A stretch of 64,000 nucleotides of DNA from Anaerolinea sp. (GCA_020719725.1 DYPU01000001.1:1-64000); one strand, 5' to 3'. Counted from the stretch's first letter, positions 16,808 to 25,935 are shown. The notes: generated by a model from the sequence alone, not told the origin. Numbers and translations: made by a program.

Positions 16808-18052
16808 CTATAGCATTTGCATCAGTTTGACCGCGAATTCGGGTGGGTTGCTGGTTTCGATCACCAGGTCTGAGGCCTTATTGAAGGCCATAAAATCGCG
16901 CATGGCGATAGCCACAGCGTGAGTCAATTCGTCTGTGGGGGCAAAACCTGGTTCAAGATGCAGGGCCTTGATGCGTAATCGTTTTGCCGCTCGCTCCAGC
17001 TTGGGGTCAAAGCGCCCCACCAGGCGGTCTTTGTGCAAAATCGGCATCGAATAGTAGCCGTAGACCCGTTTGGGCGCGGGAACATAGGCCTCGATGGTGT
17101 GGCGAAAGCCCCACAGGGCCTCGTCTCGGTTTTGCGCCCACCAAAAATTATCCCAAGGATTAAGAAAGGTGGTGCGCTGCGGGCAGATTTCGCCGCTGGC
17201 GGCGCGCTGTAACCCTTGCAGTTGGTCGCGGTGGACGATTAGGGTTTGGTGGTGGCCTGTTAGTGTTTCACCCTGCACCTCGATCAGGACACCTTCTTTG
17301 ACAAGATCTGCCACAATTTTGCGGCTCTTGCCGATGCCCATCCAGGTGTAATCACCGGGATTGCGCGGCAGGCTCACCCCCAGGGCTTTCGCGCCGCGTT
17401 CGACCCAGAAACGGTCACGTTCTTGGGGGGTTGGTTCGGTTTGATCTGCCCAGCCGGGCAGAACGCGCTCGGTCAGGTCATACACCCGTTGGAATTTGGG
17501 CCGGTCGGCAATCATCAAGTCGCCATAGGCGAATAAATATTCGAGTGCAATTTTGGCGGGTTTCCAATCCCACCAACTACCACGTTGCGCTTCGGGGTTA
17601 TCAAAAGCGCTGGTACGCAGACCACCTTCTGTCTGGATACGCTCTCGGACGGAGGCGATTAGCGCCTGGTTTGCAGGATTTTCGATCCATTTGGCATACC
17701 ATTGATGGCCGCCCTCGCGCGTTTTGCGCTGGCGCGGCATTTGGTAGCGATATTCATGGGTGGGGAGATAGCAGGCGGCATGATACCAGCCCTCGAAGGT
17801 GCGCCGGTCGGTTGGGTCAAAGGCCAGCCGATCCAGCATGGTTGGGTCGTAATTTCCATGCCGTGACCAGATTGTTAGATAGTGGGCGCGGGCGACCATT
17901 TGCAAGGTGTCGATCTGGACCGCCCCAAGCTGGTTCACCGTTTCGTAAACGGCATCCAGGCTGGGGCTTGGTTCGCTGCCGTTGGGGGCATCCAGCTTGA
18001 GGCTGTGCAGCGCAAAGGCGCGCAGAGCGGCGAGGGGGTAAACAAGAGTCAT
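16808..18052 (-). CDS. YcaQ/AlkX-type DNA glycosylase (winged-helix, HTH_42)
   Basis: The 414-residue protein belongs to the HTH_42 family, whose bacterial members YcaQ (AlkX) and AlkZ excise alkylated bases and unhook DNA interstrand crosslinks. The catalytic signature is QID in LGAVQIDTLQMVARAHY (about residues 36-52). The QxD form is that of the YcaQ group, whereas AlkZ has QxQ. Other family words are LTIWSRHGNYDPTMLDRL, FEGWYHAACYLP and the C-terminal FLNPWDNFWWAQNRDEALWGF. No AlkZ-style antibiotic cluster surrounds it, so a general DNA repair role is most likely. Only a weak ribosome binding site is visible at the ATG. Confidence 0.88.
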   Translation of the reverse strand: MTLVYPLAALRAFALHSLKLDAPNGSEPSPSLDAVYETVNQLGAVQIDTLQMVARAHYLTIWSRHGNYDPTMLDRLAFDPTDRRTFEGWYHAACYLPTHEYRYQMPRQRKTREGGHQWYAKWIENPANQALIASVRERIQTEGGLRTSAFDNPEAQRGSWWDWKPAKIALEYLFAYGDLMIADRPKFQRVYDLTERVLPGWADQTEPTPQERDRFWVERGAKALGVSLPRNPGDYTWMGIGKSRKIVADLVKEGVLIEVQGETLTGHHQTLIVHRDQLQGLQRAASGEICPQRTTFLNPWDNFWWAQNRDEALWGFRHTIEAYVPAPKRVYGYYSMPILHKDRLVGRFDPKLERAAKRLRIKALHLEPGFAPTDELTHAVAIAMRDFMAFNKASDLVIETSNPPEFAVKLMQML

Positions 18053-18089
18053 TTATTGATCCGTTGTGGGGCGCAGTATTGCCGCGATT

Positions 18090-18986
18090 TTATCGAAGGA
18101 ACAATAAGGCCACCCCGCCAATGGCGACCAGGGTGCCAAGAATTGATTGCCAGTTTAGTTTTTCTTTGTAGAAAAAATAACTGATAGGCAGCATTACCAC
18201 CGGCGGTAGGGCCATGATGGTGCTGGCAACGCCTACGGCGGTGTGTTGGATGGCCAATAGGGAGGCCGAAACGCCAAAAACCGGGCCAAAAAATGCGCCA
18301 AAGATGGCCCAGCGTAATCCTTTGGGGTTTTCAAGTATTGTTCGCACCGTTTTGGCGGCCTGGCCTTGAAAGATGGCCACAATCCACAGGCTGGCGACGG
18401 CGGCGATCATGCGAATTAGAGTGGCGGCAAAGGGGGAAAAGTTGCCGGTGAGGCCTTGTTTGGAGAGTACCAGCCCGGCGGCCTGGCCCAAAGCGGCTAA
18501 AATGCCGAATAAAACGCCTTTGCGCCAATCATGGCTGTTTTGGCCGTTTTCTTCACCGCGCAGCAGGACTACCCATGAGATTCCGCCCAGGGTGACGGCA
18601 ATTCCTGCTATTTGCAGGATGGTCAGGGTTTCGCCAAAAAAGCTCCAGGCGATGATGGCGCTGAAAACTGGCGCGAGGCTGAGTAAAAGTAGTCCCAGGC
18701 GCGGGCCGATGTAGCGGTAGGCGCTAAACAGGAAGGCGTCTCCCAGGGCCAGGCCGATGATGCCCGAAAGGGTCAGCCAGCCCCAGCGCGCCAGTCCGGC
18801 GTCGTAGGGGATGGGCTTGCCGTAGAGCACGCTGTTGATGATTAGCAGCGCAATTAGCGCTAAGACGACGCGCAGCCGATTGGTGACTTGTGAGCCGAGC
18901 GCATGAGTGGCGTTGCTAAAGCCTACTGCGCTCATGGCCCAACAAAATGATGTGAATAATGCGGAGAGTTCGCCAAGGAAGGGCAT
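18090..18986 (-). CDS. DMT-superfamily transporter (EamA)
   Basis: The 298-residue protein has ten hydrophobic helices arranged as two EamA repeats (about residues 3-140 and 160-298). The repeats share landmarks such as LGDAFLFSAYRYIGP in the first and AIGGVALLFL at the end of the second. EamA proteins are drug/metabolite exporters or permeases of varied substrate. The ATG at 18986 starts the first helix directly; an upstream in-frame extension would cross the terminator of the neighbouring gene and was rejected. Function beyond transport is unknown. Confidence 0.85.
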   Translation of the reverse strand: MPFLGELSALFTSFCWAMSAVGFSNATHALGSQVTNRLRVVLALIALLIINSVLYGKPIPYDAGLARWGWLTLSGIIGLALGDAFLFSAYRYIGPRLGLLLLSLAPVFSAIIAWSFFGETLTILQIAGIAVTLGGISWVVLLRGEENGQNSHDWRKGVLFGILAALGQAAGLVLSKQGLTGNFSPFAATLIRMIAAVASLWIVAIFQGQAAKTVRTILENPKGLRWAIFGAFFGPVFGVSASLLAIQHTAVGVASTIMALPPVVMLPISYFFYKEKLNWQSILGTLVAIGGVALLFLR

Positions 18987-19016
18987 GGTTTGGAAGTGGG
19001 GAATGCTGAAGGGGAA

Positions 19017-19043
19017 TAAAAAAACCGGGAGATTGACTCCCGG
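19017..19043 (-). terminator. Intrinsic terminator after the first tandem phosphoesterase
   Basis: CCGGGAG (19025-19031) and CTCCCGG (19037-19043) form a 7-bp stem with a 5-base loop; on the minus strand seven T follow. It separates the phosphoesterase at 19082 from the EamA transporter. Confidence 0.85.
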
Positions 19044-19081
19044 CGCGGAAGTATATCCCGTTTTGGTGGCTTTGTGCGTTC

Positions 19082-20446
19082 TCAGGCGAAGTTGGCCCAC
19101 CAGTTTTCATAGCGCTTGCCCAGGCGTTCCCCGTTTTGGTAGAGCGCTACGCAGGTGAGCAAGTTGATCGGCTGGGTTTTTTGTTCGGCGCTGGGCTGTT
19201 TTGTATAGTCGTAGATGGTGGCCCAGGTTCCGGTATTGATGTAAACCTGCTGAGATTGATAAATATCTTTGGCTTTTTTGTCGAGCGCAACGACTTCGTG
19301 GCTGTGAGTATGGCCGTAGATGACGGTATCGGCGCTGCCGTTTTGGATGGCGGGTTCTTGGTTGGCAAAACGGGCAATGGAGATGTGTTCTTCGCTCAGG
19401 TATCTCCGAAGCCAGCGGCTAAGGGTGACGACTGCCGGCAGCGAGGTGCGCAACGAGAGTCCAAACAGCATTCGGAAGGGGGTTCGCAGGTGCGGGCTAA
19501 ACAGTTCATTGGTACGTAAGATGCTCAGTTCAAGAAACTCTTCTGTAACCATATTCCAGATTTTTTTGACTTCGTCCACTTGAGCCGGGTCTGTGCCGTG
19601 ACGAGTGATTTGTTCCAGCAAAAAGAGTGGAGTTGCCATCAAGGGCCGGACGTTGGTCATGCGGCTGATGCCCTGAATAAGGCGTGGCGGCAGGCTTTCG
19701 CCGAGTTGACGTTGGATTTCGAGCGGAAAGCGTACCAGAATTTCGGTGGAGTAAATATCGCCGAGTGAGGTTCCGGCGCGGCCCAGGCTGGGGCTGTAGC
19801 TGATGTGGTCGTGCAAATCGCCGTGGCGCGCAATTGCCCGATAACGCCTAAAAACTTCTTGCAAGTCACTTTCATCTTCTGGGCCATGTGGAAAGGGGCC
19901 GGGTGGGTTACTTAAGCTGAGGGCCTGGATGATTTCGGCCCGGATGGCGTCATATTCTGGGCCGGGCAGGTAATAGAATCGGTCGTGATTGCCGATCATA
20001 TAGTGAATGCGAACCTGTGGGCTGATGCGTTCCGGATCGTAAAACGAAGGTTTGCCGCGTTTGTCACCGGGTGGCAGGTAGATCGCTTCACCGCTGACCA
20101 GCCGTTTAAACACTTTGACGGCGTGCTGGTTGTTGGCGAGGATGGCGCGGGTGATTTCACGTACTTTGGCGATGAACAAGCTCGAATCGGGATCGTGCCA
20201 GGGGCGAACGTACCCGGCTTCTCCTGGCTTTTTTTCCAGCCAGCGAGTGGATTGGATTGGGTCGAGAATATCGCCCAGCAGGAGAATGTCGATTGTTTCA
20301 ATGGGGCGATATTTCCCGCCCGCGCGCCATGAGGCCTGATAAGCCAATTCGCGCAGCCGATTGGCAAACAGTGAGAAAGTTTTTTCGGAAACCGATACCC
20401 CCATGGTTCCGTCCCATAAATGAAGATCACTTACAATAATCAGCAT
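19082..20446 (-). CDS. Large metallophosphoesterase, tandem paralogue A
   Basis: Protein of 454 residues with the calcineurin-like metal motifs: VSDLHLWDGT at residues 5-14, LLGDILDP, MIGNHDRF, RHGDLHD and YGHTHSHE near residue 385. Between the motifs it carries long insertions not seen in small phosphoesterases, including MTNVRPLMATPLF. It aligns along its whole length with the next upstream gene (20501-21868), including start, insertions and the C-terminal LTCVALYQNGERLGKRYENW. I do not know the substrate of this long form; LpxH-like or nucleotide phosphodiesterase activity is possible but unsupported. A TATAAT on the minus strand upstream suggests it has its own promoter. Confidence 0.8.
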   Translation of the reverse strand: MLIIVSDLHLWDGTMGVSVSEKTFSLFANRLRELAYQASWRAGGKYRPIETIDILLLGDILDPIQSTRWLEKKPGEAGYVRPWHDPDSSLFIAKVREITRAILANNQHAVKVFKRLVSGEAIYLPPGDKRGKPSFYDPERISPQVRIHYMIGNHDRFYYLPGPEYDAIRAEIIQALSLSNPPGPFPHGPEDESDLQEVFRRYRAIARHGDLHDHISYSPSLGRAGTSLGDIYSTEILVRFPLEIQRQLGESLPPRLIQGISRMTNVRPLMATPLFLLEQITRHGTDPAQVDEVKKIWNMVTEEFLELSILRTNELFSPHLRTPFRMLFGLSLRTSLPAVVTLSRWLRRYLSEEHISIARFANQEPAIQNGSADTVIYGHTHSHEVVALDKKAKDIYQSQQVYINTGTWATIYDYTKQPSAEQKTQPINLLTCVALYQNGERLGKRYENWWANFA

Positions 20447-20500
20447 GGCTTGCTCCGTATGCGTGTATTATACAAAACAAAACCGGCTGCGTGTCAAATT

Positions 20501-21868
20501 TTAAACAAATGCGCCCGACCAGGCTTCAAAGTGCCGTCCGCCGCGCTGGTTGTCGCGGTAAAAAACAAGGTAGGAGAGCATCTGGTAAGGGACAAATTTC
20601 TGGTCTTTTGGGTTTTTGGCGGTAAGCGTGTAATAAGAATGCCAACTGCCCGAATTCATGTAAATTTGATAGGCTGAAGTGGGTGGAATGCCGTCACTAT
20701 CTAACGGAATCACCTCATGATGATGCGTGTGGCCGTAGGCGATGTAGCGTGCAGTAGATTTGGTGAAGGCTGGTTCTTCAAGGGCAAATTTGGTATACGA
20801 GATTTGTCCACCCCACATTTTTTTGCGTACCCAAATCACTACATCGTTGATGGTGCGAAACGAGGTCCGTTTGGAAATTTGTAAGAGGATTTCTAGCGCA
20901 TCTACTGTATCGAACTGAAAGGCTTTATCAGCCTGGCGCACATATTCCAGGGCCAAAAACTCCTGTCCGAGTGTATCCCAGATTTTTTTAAGATGGCTTT
21001 CCATGGCTTTACTTTGAGCATGTTGCTTTATCTGTCCGCTAATCCAAAGTGGAGTTGCCAGCGCCGGGCGGACGTTGGTCATTTTGCGCAGACTTTCAAT
21101 CAACGCTGGCGGTAAATTTTGGCCTTGGTCTTGTTCTATTTCGAGCGGGTAGCGATTGAGCATTTCCATGGCAAAAACATCGCCCAAAGCGGCGGCGTTG
21201 CGGCTTTTTTCAGAGTCATAGTTAAACTTATCGTACAAATCGCCATGCCGTCCGTAGGCATCGTAACGCGCAAAAAGTTCTTCGAGCGGTTCCGATTCTT
21301 CAATTTCCCAGGGAAAGCTGCTGTTCAGGTTGCTCAGCCCCATTGCTTCAATCACTTCCGAGCGAATTTTGTCAAATTCTGGGCCGGGCAGGTGATAATG
21401 CCAATCGTGATTTCCCACCATATAGTGAATACGCAGTGGTAGATAAACACGCTGGTTGGTGGTGTAATCGGGGATGCCCTGGCTGGTTGACGGGGGTAGA
21501 TGAATCAGCTTGCCCTGGGCGCAGTGCCGAAACACCTGTAATCCTTCGGCGTTTTGCGCCAGAATGGCTCTCGTCACCTGTCGCAACTTGATAGCATACT
21601 GTGGCGCTCGAAAATCGGTCCAGGGTCGGACATAATTGGCCTGACCGGGTTGGCTATCCAGCCAAAGGGTCGAATGCTGCGGGTCCAGAATATCGCCCAT
21701 CAGCACCAGGTCGATGCTTTCAATTGGCTTGTAAACATTATCCTTACGCCAGGAAGCGTGATAGGCCAGTTCGCGCAAACGGTCGGCAAACAGGTAAAAA
21801 GCGCTTGGCGAAATTGATTTACCGCAAGTACCATCTCCGAGATGTAAGTCGCTAATAATCAATAGCAT
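20501..21868 (-). CDS. Large metallophosphoesterase, tandem paralogue B
   Basis: The 455-residue protein has the same architecture as the downstream neighbour: ISDLHLGDGT, LMGDILDP, VGNHDWHY, RHGDLYD and YGHTHHHE, the same insertion MTNVRPALATPLW, and the same C-terminal RDNQRGGRHFEAW. All metal-binding motifs are intact in both copies, so neither looks like a decaying duplicate. Start ATG at 21868 follows AGGAGG. A minus-strand TATAAT lies just upstream at about 21905. The 54-base gap to paralogue A contains no hairpin, so some cotranscription is likely. Confidence 0.8.
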   Translation of the reverse strand: MLLIISDLHLGDGTCGKSISPSAFYLFADRLRELAYHASWRKDNVYKPIESIDLVLMGDILDPQHSTLWLDSQPGQANYVRPWTDFRAPQYAIKLRQVTRAILAQNAEGLQVFRHCAQGKLIHLPPSTSQGIPDYTTNQRVYLPLRIHYMVGNHDWHYHLPGPEFDKIRSEVIEAMGLSNLNSSFPWEIEESEPLEELFARYDAYGRHGDLYDKFNYDSEKSRNAAALGDVFAMEMLNRYPLEIEQDQGQNLPPALIESLRKMTNVRPALATPLWISGQIKQHAQSKAMESHLKKIWDTLGQEFLALEYVRQADKAFQFDTVDALEILLQISKRTSFRTINDVVIWVRKKMWGGQISYTKFALEEPAFTKSTARYIAYGHTHHHEVIPLDSDGIPPTSAYQIYMNSGSWHSYYTLTAKNPKDQKFVPYQMLSYLVFYRDNQRGGRHFEAWSGAFV

Positions 21869-21918
21869 AAATACCTCCTATCAAGCTATTTGTAAAAATA
21901 ATTATACGTCATTCAAAC

Positions 21919-21944
21919 AAAAAGGGCGGCCAGCTTGGCCGCCC
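21919..21944 (-). terminator. Intrinsic terminator after ferritin
   Basis: GGGCGGCC (21924-21931) pairs with GGCCGCCC (21937-21944) around a 5-base loop, followed on the minus strand by TTTTTG. Confidence 0.85.
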
Positions 21945-21963
21945 TAACGAGATGTTAAACTTT

Positions 21964-22458
21964 CTAGTCTGCTTTGCGCTTGGCAAGATTGTGATCGAGC
22001 ATCAAAATGGCTGTGTTGTGAGCCTCGATGCGCTCCATGCTTTCCAAAATTGCGGCGGCATTGGCTTCTTCTTCTACCTGTTCGGCAATAAACCAGTGCA
22101 AGAACACCTGCGTGGCATAGTCTTTTTCTGTAAGAGCTACTTCGTACAAATCATGTATCGATTTTGTGACATACTGTTCGTGTTTTTGCACTTCTTTGAC
22201 AGCCTCCATAGCGGAAGCCCAACTGGTTTGTGGCGCAGCAATCCCTTTCAACTCCACTTTGCCGCCGCGTTCCAGCAGGTAACTGTAGAGCTTCATGGCA
22301 TGTTCATTTTCTTCATGGGCCTGAATGTGCAGCCAATTGCCAAAACCGGATAAGTTATCGCCTTCAAAATAAGCAGCCATGGATAAGTATAGATAGGATG
22401 AGAACATCTCTTTGTTAATTTGTTCGTTGATGGCATCTTGCATTGTTTTTGAAATCAT
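21964..22458 (-). CDS. ftnA: Bacterial non-heme ferritin
   Basis: A ferritin of 164 residues. Ferroxidase ligands are visible at Glu17, Glu50 and His53 (HEENEHA), with Glu94-region and Gln127-region ligands in KEVQKHEQYV and WFIAEQVEEE. The typical MISKTMQDAINEQINKE start and FSSYLYLSMAAYFE helix are present. It oxidises ferrous iron and stores it as a mineral core. ATG at 22458 was chosen because GGAGGAAAAT precedes it; an upstream in-frame Met would sit inside that ribosome binding site. It is flanked by its own terminator and is probably a single-gene transcript. Confidence 0.94.
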   Translation of the reverse strand: MISKTMQDAINEQINKEMFSSYLYLSMAAYFEGDNLSGFGNWLHIQAHEENEHAMKLYSYLLERGGKVELKGIAAPQTSWASAMEAVKEVQKHEQYVTKSIHDLYEVALTEKDYATQVFLHWFIAEQVEEEANAAAILESMERIEAHNTAILMLDHNLAKRKAD

Positions 22459-22604
22459 ATTTTCCTCCATTAAAACGTGTGAAACTTGAATTAAATGATT
22501 ATACCGGGCTTTCGTTAACAATAAATAAGACCGGCATCAGTTCTTGGATAAAACCCGCTGGCGGCCACGCTCCTTTTTGCCGGTTCACCGTTTCGAAGCG
22601 CGAT

Positions 22605-23294
22605 TCAGGCTAACGTCCAGGGTTGACCGGCGGTTAGCACCACCGCTTGCGATGTGGTTTCTGTCTCCACCCTGGCAGCCCACTCCAGCGCGTTTTGGTC
22701 AATCAGGCTCCAGGTATTGTAATGGATGGGGATGACCACTTTGGGTGTCAGCAATTTGACTGCGCGCAGGGCGTCATCTGGCCCCATTGTGAAATTATCG
22801 CCGATGGGTAGAATCGCCAAATCCAGGGTTTCCTCGCCAATGAGCCGCATATCGCCAAATAAGCCGGTATCCCCGCCAAAGTAGATTTTTTTGCCGTTAT
22901 GGGTAGTTAGCAATAAACCGGCTGGGCTGCCGCCGTAAGCGCCATCTGGCAGCGATGAGCCATGCAGGGCCAGGGTCAACTTCAGGTAACCAAATGGATG
23001 TTTAAACCCGCCGCCCAGATGCTGCGCGTGTGTTTTTTCCACTCCCCGCTGTTTGAGCCAGTTGCAAATTTCAAAATTAGAGATGATTGTTGCGCCGGTG
23101 CGAGCTGCAATTGCCACAGAATCGCCAACATGGTCGCCGTGACCGTGTGTAATCAGAATAAAATCGGCATTAACCGCTTCTGCGCTTATGGGGCTGGCCG
23201 GGTTGCCGCTAAAAAACGGGTCGATCAACAGGTTGTATCCTGCTGTTTGTAAGCCAAGTGTGGCGTGACCATACCAGGTTAGTGTATTGGGCAT
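22605..23294 (-). CDS. Metal-dependent hydrolase, MBL fold (UPF0173)
   Basis: The 229-residue protein has the metallo-beta-lactamase signature ITHGHGDHVGD at about residues 50-60, preceded by LLIDPFFSGNP and WYGHATLGL, which mark the UPF0173/YtkL group. Later ligands are in YFGGDTGLFGDM and IPIHYNTW. Members bind two metals and hydrolyse an unknown substrate. ATG at 23294 follows GGAGC at a good distance. It lies downstream of argS, separated by a long hairpin. Confidence 0.88.
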   Translation of the reverse strand: MPNTLTWYGHATLGLQTAGYNLLIDPFFSGNPASPISAEAVNADFILITHGHGDHVGDSVAIAARTGATIISNFEICNWLKQRGVEKTHAQHLGGGFKHPFGYLKLTLALHGSSLPDGAYGGSPAGLLLTTHNGKKIYFGGDTGLFGDMRLIGEETLDLAILPIGDNFTMGPDDALRAVKLLTPKVVIPIHYNTWSLIDQNALEWAARVETETTSQAVVLTAGQPWTLA

Positions 23295-23328
23295 GGGAAG
23301 CTCCTTTTTTGGAATGCAGGTGGCGTAT

Positions 23329-23373
23329 CTACAGAGTGGAAAGTGGCCTTGCGGCCCACTTTCCACTCTGTAG
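23329..23373. repeat. Long inverted repeat between argS and the MBL hydrolase gene
   Basis: The arm at 23329-23348 (CTACAGAGTGGAAAGTGGCC) pairs with 23353-23373 with a single bulged base and a 4-base loop. The stem is about 20 bp but lacks a T tract on either side. It starts 3 bases after the argS stop on the minus strand, where it could act as a terminator or 3'-end stabiliser for argS. Confidence 0.6.
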
Positions 23374-23375
23374 GT

Positions 23376-25196
23376 TTACATCACATCTGGCGCACTAATT
23401 GCCAGCAAATTTAGCGCATTGGTTAGCACTTGCCTGGCCGAGGCCACCAGCCGCAAACGCGCCATTTTGATGGTTTCATCGTCGGTTTGTAACACCGGCA
23501 CGGCGTGGTAAAAACTGTGAAAGGTGTTTGCCAGGTCGTAGGCATACACGGCTACTAATAGGGGCCGATATTCGTTTGCCGCTTGCTGCACCACCCCCGA
23601 AAAGCGCGACATCTGTTCGATGAGTTCAATCTCATGGGTGGTTAACGAAAAGTCAAAGTGGGCAGGCCCAAGGGTTTCCGCAGTTTGACCTCCGATTTTT
23701 GATTTTCGTAAAATCGAATTGGCTCGCACCACTGCATTCTGAATGTACGGCCCGGTATGCCCATCAAAACTGAGGGCATCGTTGATGTCGAAAACCATAT
23801 CTTTGTTGTTATCCACTGAGAGCATAGAATATGCCAATGCGCCCATCCCAATTTTTTGAGCGACACCCACTCGTTCCCCAGCTGCCATGGTCGGGTTTTT
23901 TTCGGCAATCACCGTCAGTACGCGCTGAATGGCTTCATCGTACACTTCTTTAAATAGCACCACTCGTCCTCGTCGGGCCGACATAGCTCCTTCGGGCAGG
24001 CTCACAAAGCCATAGGCCAAGTGGAAACACTTTTCGGCTTGTTTGAAGCCCCATAGCTCCAAAATCTTAAAGGCTTGCTGGAAATGCAAGCTCTGGCGGT
24101 TATCCACTACATACACCGAGCGGTTCGCCTGAAACTTCTCAAACTTATCCCGCGCCAGCGCCAAATCTTTGGTCAGGTACAAAGACGTGCCGTCCGAGCG
24201 TAAAATCACGGCCACGCGATATTTTTCTTTTGCCAACCCCAGCTTTTCGTCAATTTTGACAATCACCGGGCCAGCCGGGCGCTCATCCGAGGCGATGCCG
24301 CGCGCAATTAACTCATCGACAATTTTCTTGGAAGGCTCATCCACCTCACTTTCATAGAACCAGACATCAATCTGGACATCCATCAGCATCAAAATATCGC
24401 GTAGTTCTTCCAAGCTCCACGCGCGCGTCTCCAGCCAAAGCTGGCGTACAGCCGGATCGCCCGCGTCCCACTTGCGGTACATCTCGCGCCGCTCACCATC
24501 GTAGGTTTCGCGCTGGGCTTTTTCGGCGGAGGTCTCATTCTCTTTTTCCGAGAGCAAATTGGTTGCCTCGGCGTAAATCTTTAATAGCCATTGCCCGCGC
24601 TCGTGAATGTCGGTTGGTTCCTGGCCCTTATAAAATTTCTCATACGCCCACAGCACCGTAATCACACCCAGGCCTAAATCGCCGGGGTAGCTGGCCCGAA
24701 TCGTTTCAAAACCGGCAAACTGTACAATTCGCGCCAGGCTTTCGCCCAAAATCGTATTGCGATAATGCCCAATATGAAAAGAATGATGGGTATTCGGCTG
24801 AGCATACTCCACCATTACCCGCTCATGCTTGGGATGTCCGGCCCCGAATCGCGGCCCGTCTGCCAAAATTGTATCCACTACCCGCCGCGCATACTCCGCG
24901 GTAGAGAAATACAGATTCAAATACCCTTTAACGGCCTCGCCGTGACTAATGCCTGGTGCCACGCCGATAAATTGACGCGCCGCTTCGGCCATTTCCTGCG
25001 CCCGCGCCGGAACCGGCAGCCCCTTGCTTTTACCGGCCTTGGCCTCGGCAGCGGCAGTTGCAAAAAACGAGGTGCTTATGCCCCATTCTCCGCTAAAAGG
25101 AATTGGCTGCCACTTTAGCTCTACCAATGGAATATCATTTTCCACGCAATAAGCCTGGATTTTTTCTTCAATAACTTGTTGTTCTTTTTCAAACAT
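23376..25196 (-). CDS. argS: Arginyl-tRNA synthetase
   Basis: The 606-residue class I synthetase charges tRNA-Arg. The HIGH motif is HHSFHIGHYRN at about residues 137-147, after VEYAQPNTHH. The KMSKS-equivalent is degenerate, MSARRGRVVLFKE, which is common in ArgRS. Domain order is an N-terminal Add1-like tRNA-binding domain, the catalytic Rossmann domain, and the C-terminal all-helical anticodon-binding DALR domain ending LLAISAPDVM. Start ATG at 25196; a minus-strand TATAAT at about 25235 is a likely -10. Confidence 0.96.
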   Translation of the reverse strand: MFEKEQQVIEEKIQAYCVENDIPLVELKWQPIPFSGEWGISTSFFATAAAEAKAGKSKGLPVPARAQEMAEAARQFIGVAPGISHGEAVKGYLNLYFSTAEYARRVVDTILADGPRFGAGHPKHERVMVEYAQPNTHHSFHIGHYRNTILGESLARIVQFAGFETIRASYPGDLGLGVITVLWAYEKFYKGQEPTDIHERGQWLLKIYAEATNLLSEKENETSAEKAQRETYDGERREMYRKWDAGDPAVRQLWLETRAWSLEELRDILMLMDVQIDVWFYESEVDEPSKKIVDELIARGIASDERPAGPVIVKIDEKLGLAKEKYRVAVILRSDGTSLYLTKDLALARDKFEKFQANRSVYVVDNRQSLHFQQAFKILELWGFKQAEKCFHLAYGFVSLPEGAMSARRGRVVLFKEVYDEAIQRVLTVIAEKNPTMAAGERVGVAQKIGMGALAYSMLSVDNNKDMVFDINDALSFDGHTGPYIQNAVVRANSILRKSKIGGQTAETLGPAHFDFSLTTHEIELIEQMSRFSGVVQQAANEYRPLLVAVYAYDLANTFHSFYHAVPVLQTDDETIKMARLRLVASARQVLTNALNLLAISAPDVM

Positions 25197-25262
25197 GCTT
25201 CACCTTCTATCCATTAACCGCAAAATTGAGCGGATTATATCAGACGCCGCGCCTGCCCCCTT

Positions 25263-25312
25263 AAACGAAGCCGCCGACCGCCAGGAATTTTCTGCGGTCG
25301 GCGGCTTCGTTT
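25263..25312 (-). terminator. Strong hairpin terminator after rubrerythrin
   Basis: Perfect 19-bp stem: arms 25263-25281 and 25294-25312, with a 12-base loop. The outer pairs give T-rich tails on both strands. It begins 7 bases beyond the rubrerythrin stop and insulates argS from it. Confidence 0.88.
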
Positions 25313-25319
25313 TTAGAGC

Positions 25320-25817
25320 TTATTCAACCTTCAAGAACTTCTCTGCTGGAGCGCCACAAACCGGGCACTTGCCTTCAAATTTGCCTTCATGGGTATACCC
25401 GCAAAATGGGCAGACATAATATTCGGGGATTTCTGCGCCGGGTTCCATGTGCGCCAACGCATAACGATAGAGCGCCTCGTGGACTTTTTCAACTTCATAG
25501 GCCCATTTGAAGCTGGTGTTGGCCTTTTTCTCACCTTCGGAGATTGCATCGGCAATCATGCCGGGGTACATGGTTACAACTTCATAATTCTCGCCTGCGA
25601 TGGCAACTTTCAGGTTTTCTTCTGTTGTCCCGATGCCAGCCAATGCCTTCAAGTGATTCGCGGCGTGAATGGCTTCAGCCAGGGCGGCGGCCCGAAACAA
25701 GCGGGCAATTTTAGGGTAGCCTTCTTCTTCAGCTTTTTGCGCAAAAATCGTATATTTGCGATTGGCTTGCGATTCTCCGGCAAAGGCTTCTTGCAGATGG
25801 TCAGTTGTCTTGGTCAT
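25320..25817 (-). CDS. Rubrerythrin
   Basis: The 165-residue protein has the rubrerythrin layout: an N-terminal four-helix diiron domain with ESQANRKY and the second-helix ligands in EAIHAANH and EKVHEALY, then a C-terminal rubredoxin-like iron site with CPFCGYTH and CPVCGAPAEKF. Rubrerythrins reduce hydrogen peroxide in anaerobic and microaerophilic bacteria. ATG 25817 follows GAGGAG; a Met 15 bases upstream lies at that ribosome binding site. It is a monocistronic unit bounded by terminators. Confidence 0.94.
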   Translation of the reverse strand: MTKTTDHLQEAFAGESQANRKYTIFAQKAEEEGYPKIARLFRAAALAEAIHAANHLKALAGIGTTEENLKVAIAGENYEVVTMYPGMIADAISEGEKKANTSFKWAYEVEKVHEALYRYALAHMEPGAEIPEYYVCPFCGYTHEGKFEGKCPVCGAPAEKFLKVE

Positions 25818-25935
25818 TTGTATGCTCCTCAAAAATAAGAAATTCTTAACTTTGATTAAAGCACATTTTGCAGATCAGGCTAGTGACAATCGTCACAAAC
25901 TGCTTATTGCAGTTCTGGAATGCGGGAAAGCACAA

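Noticed and set aside
16803-16818. 16-bp perfect palindrome AAATGCTATAGCATTT at the end of the YcaQ-like gene
   Set aside because: It includes the stop codon, has no T tract, and its short length and AT-rich make-up fit chance; no regulatory context is visible.
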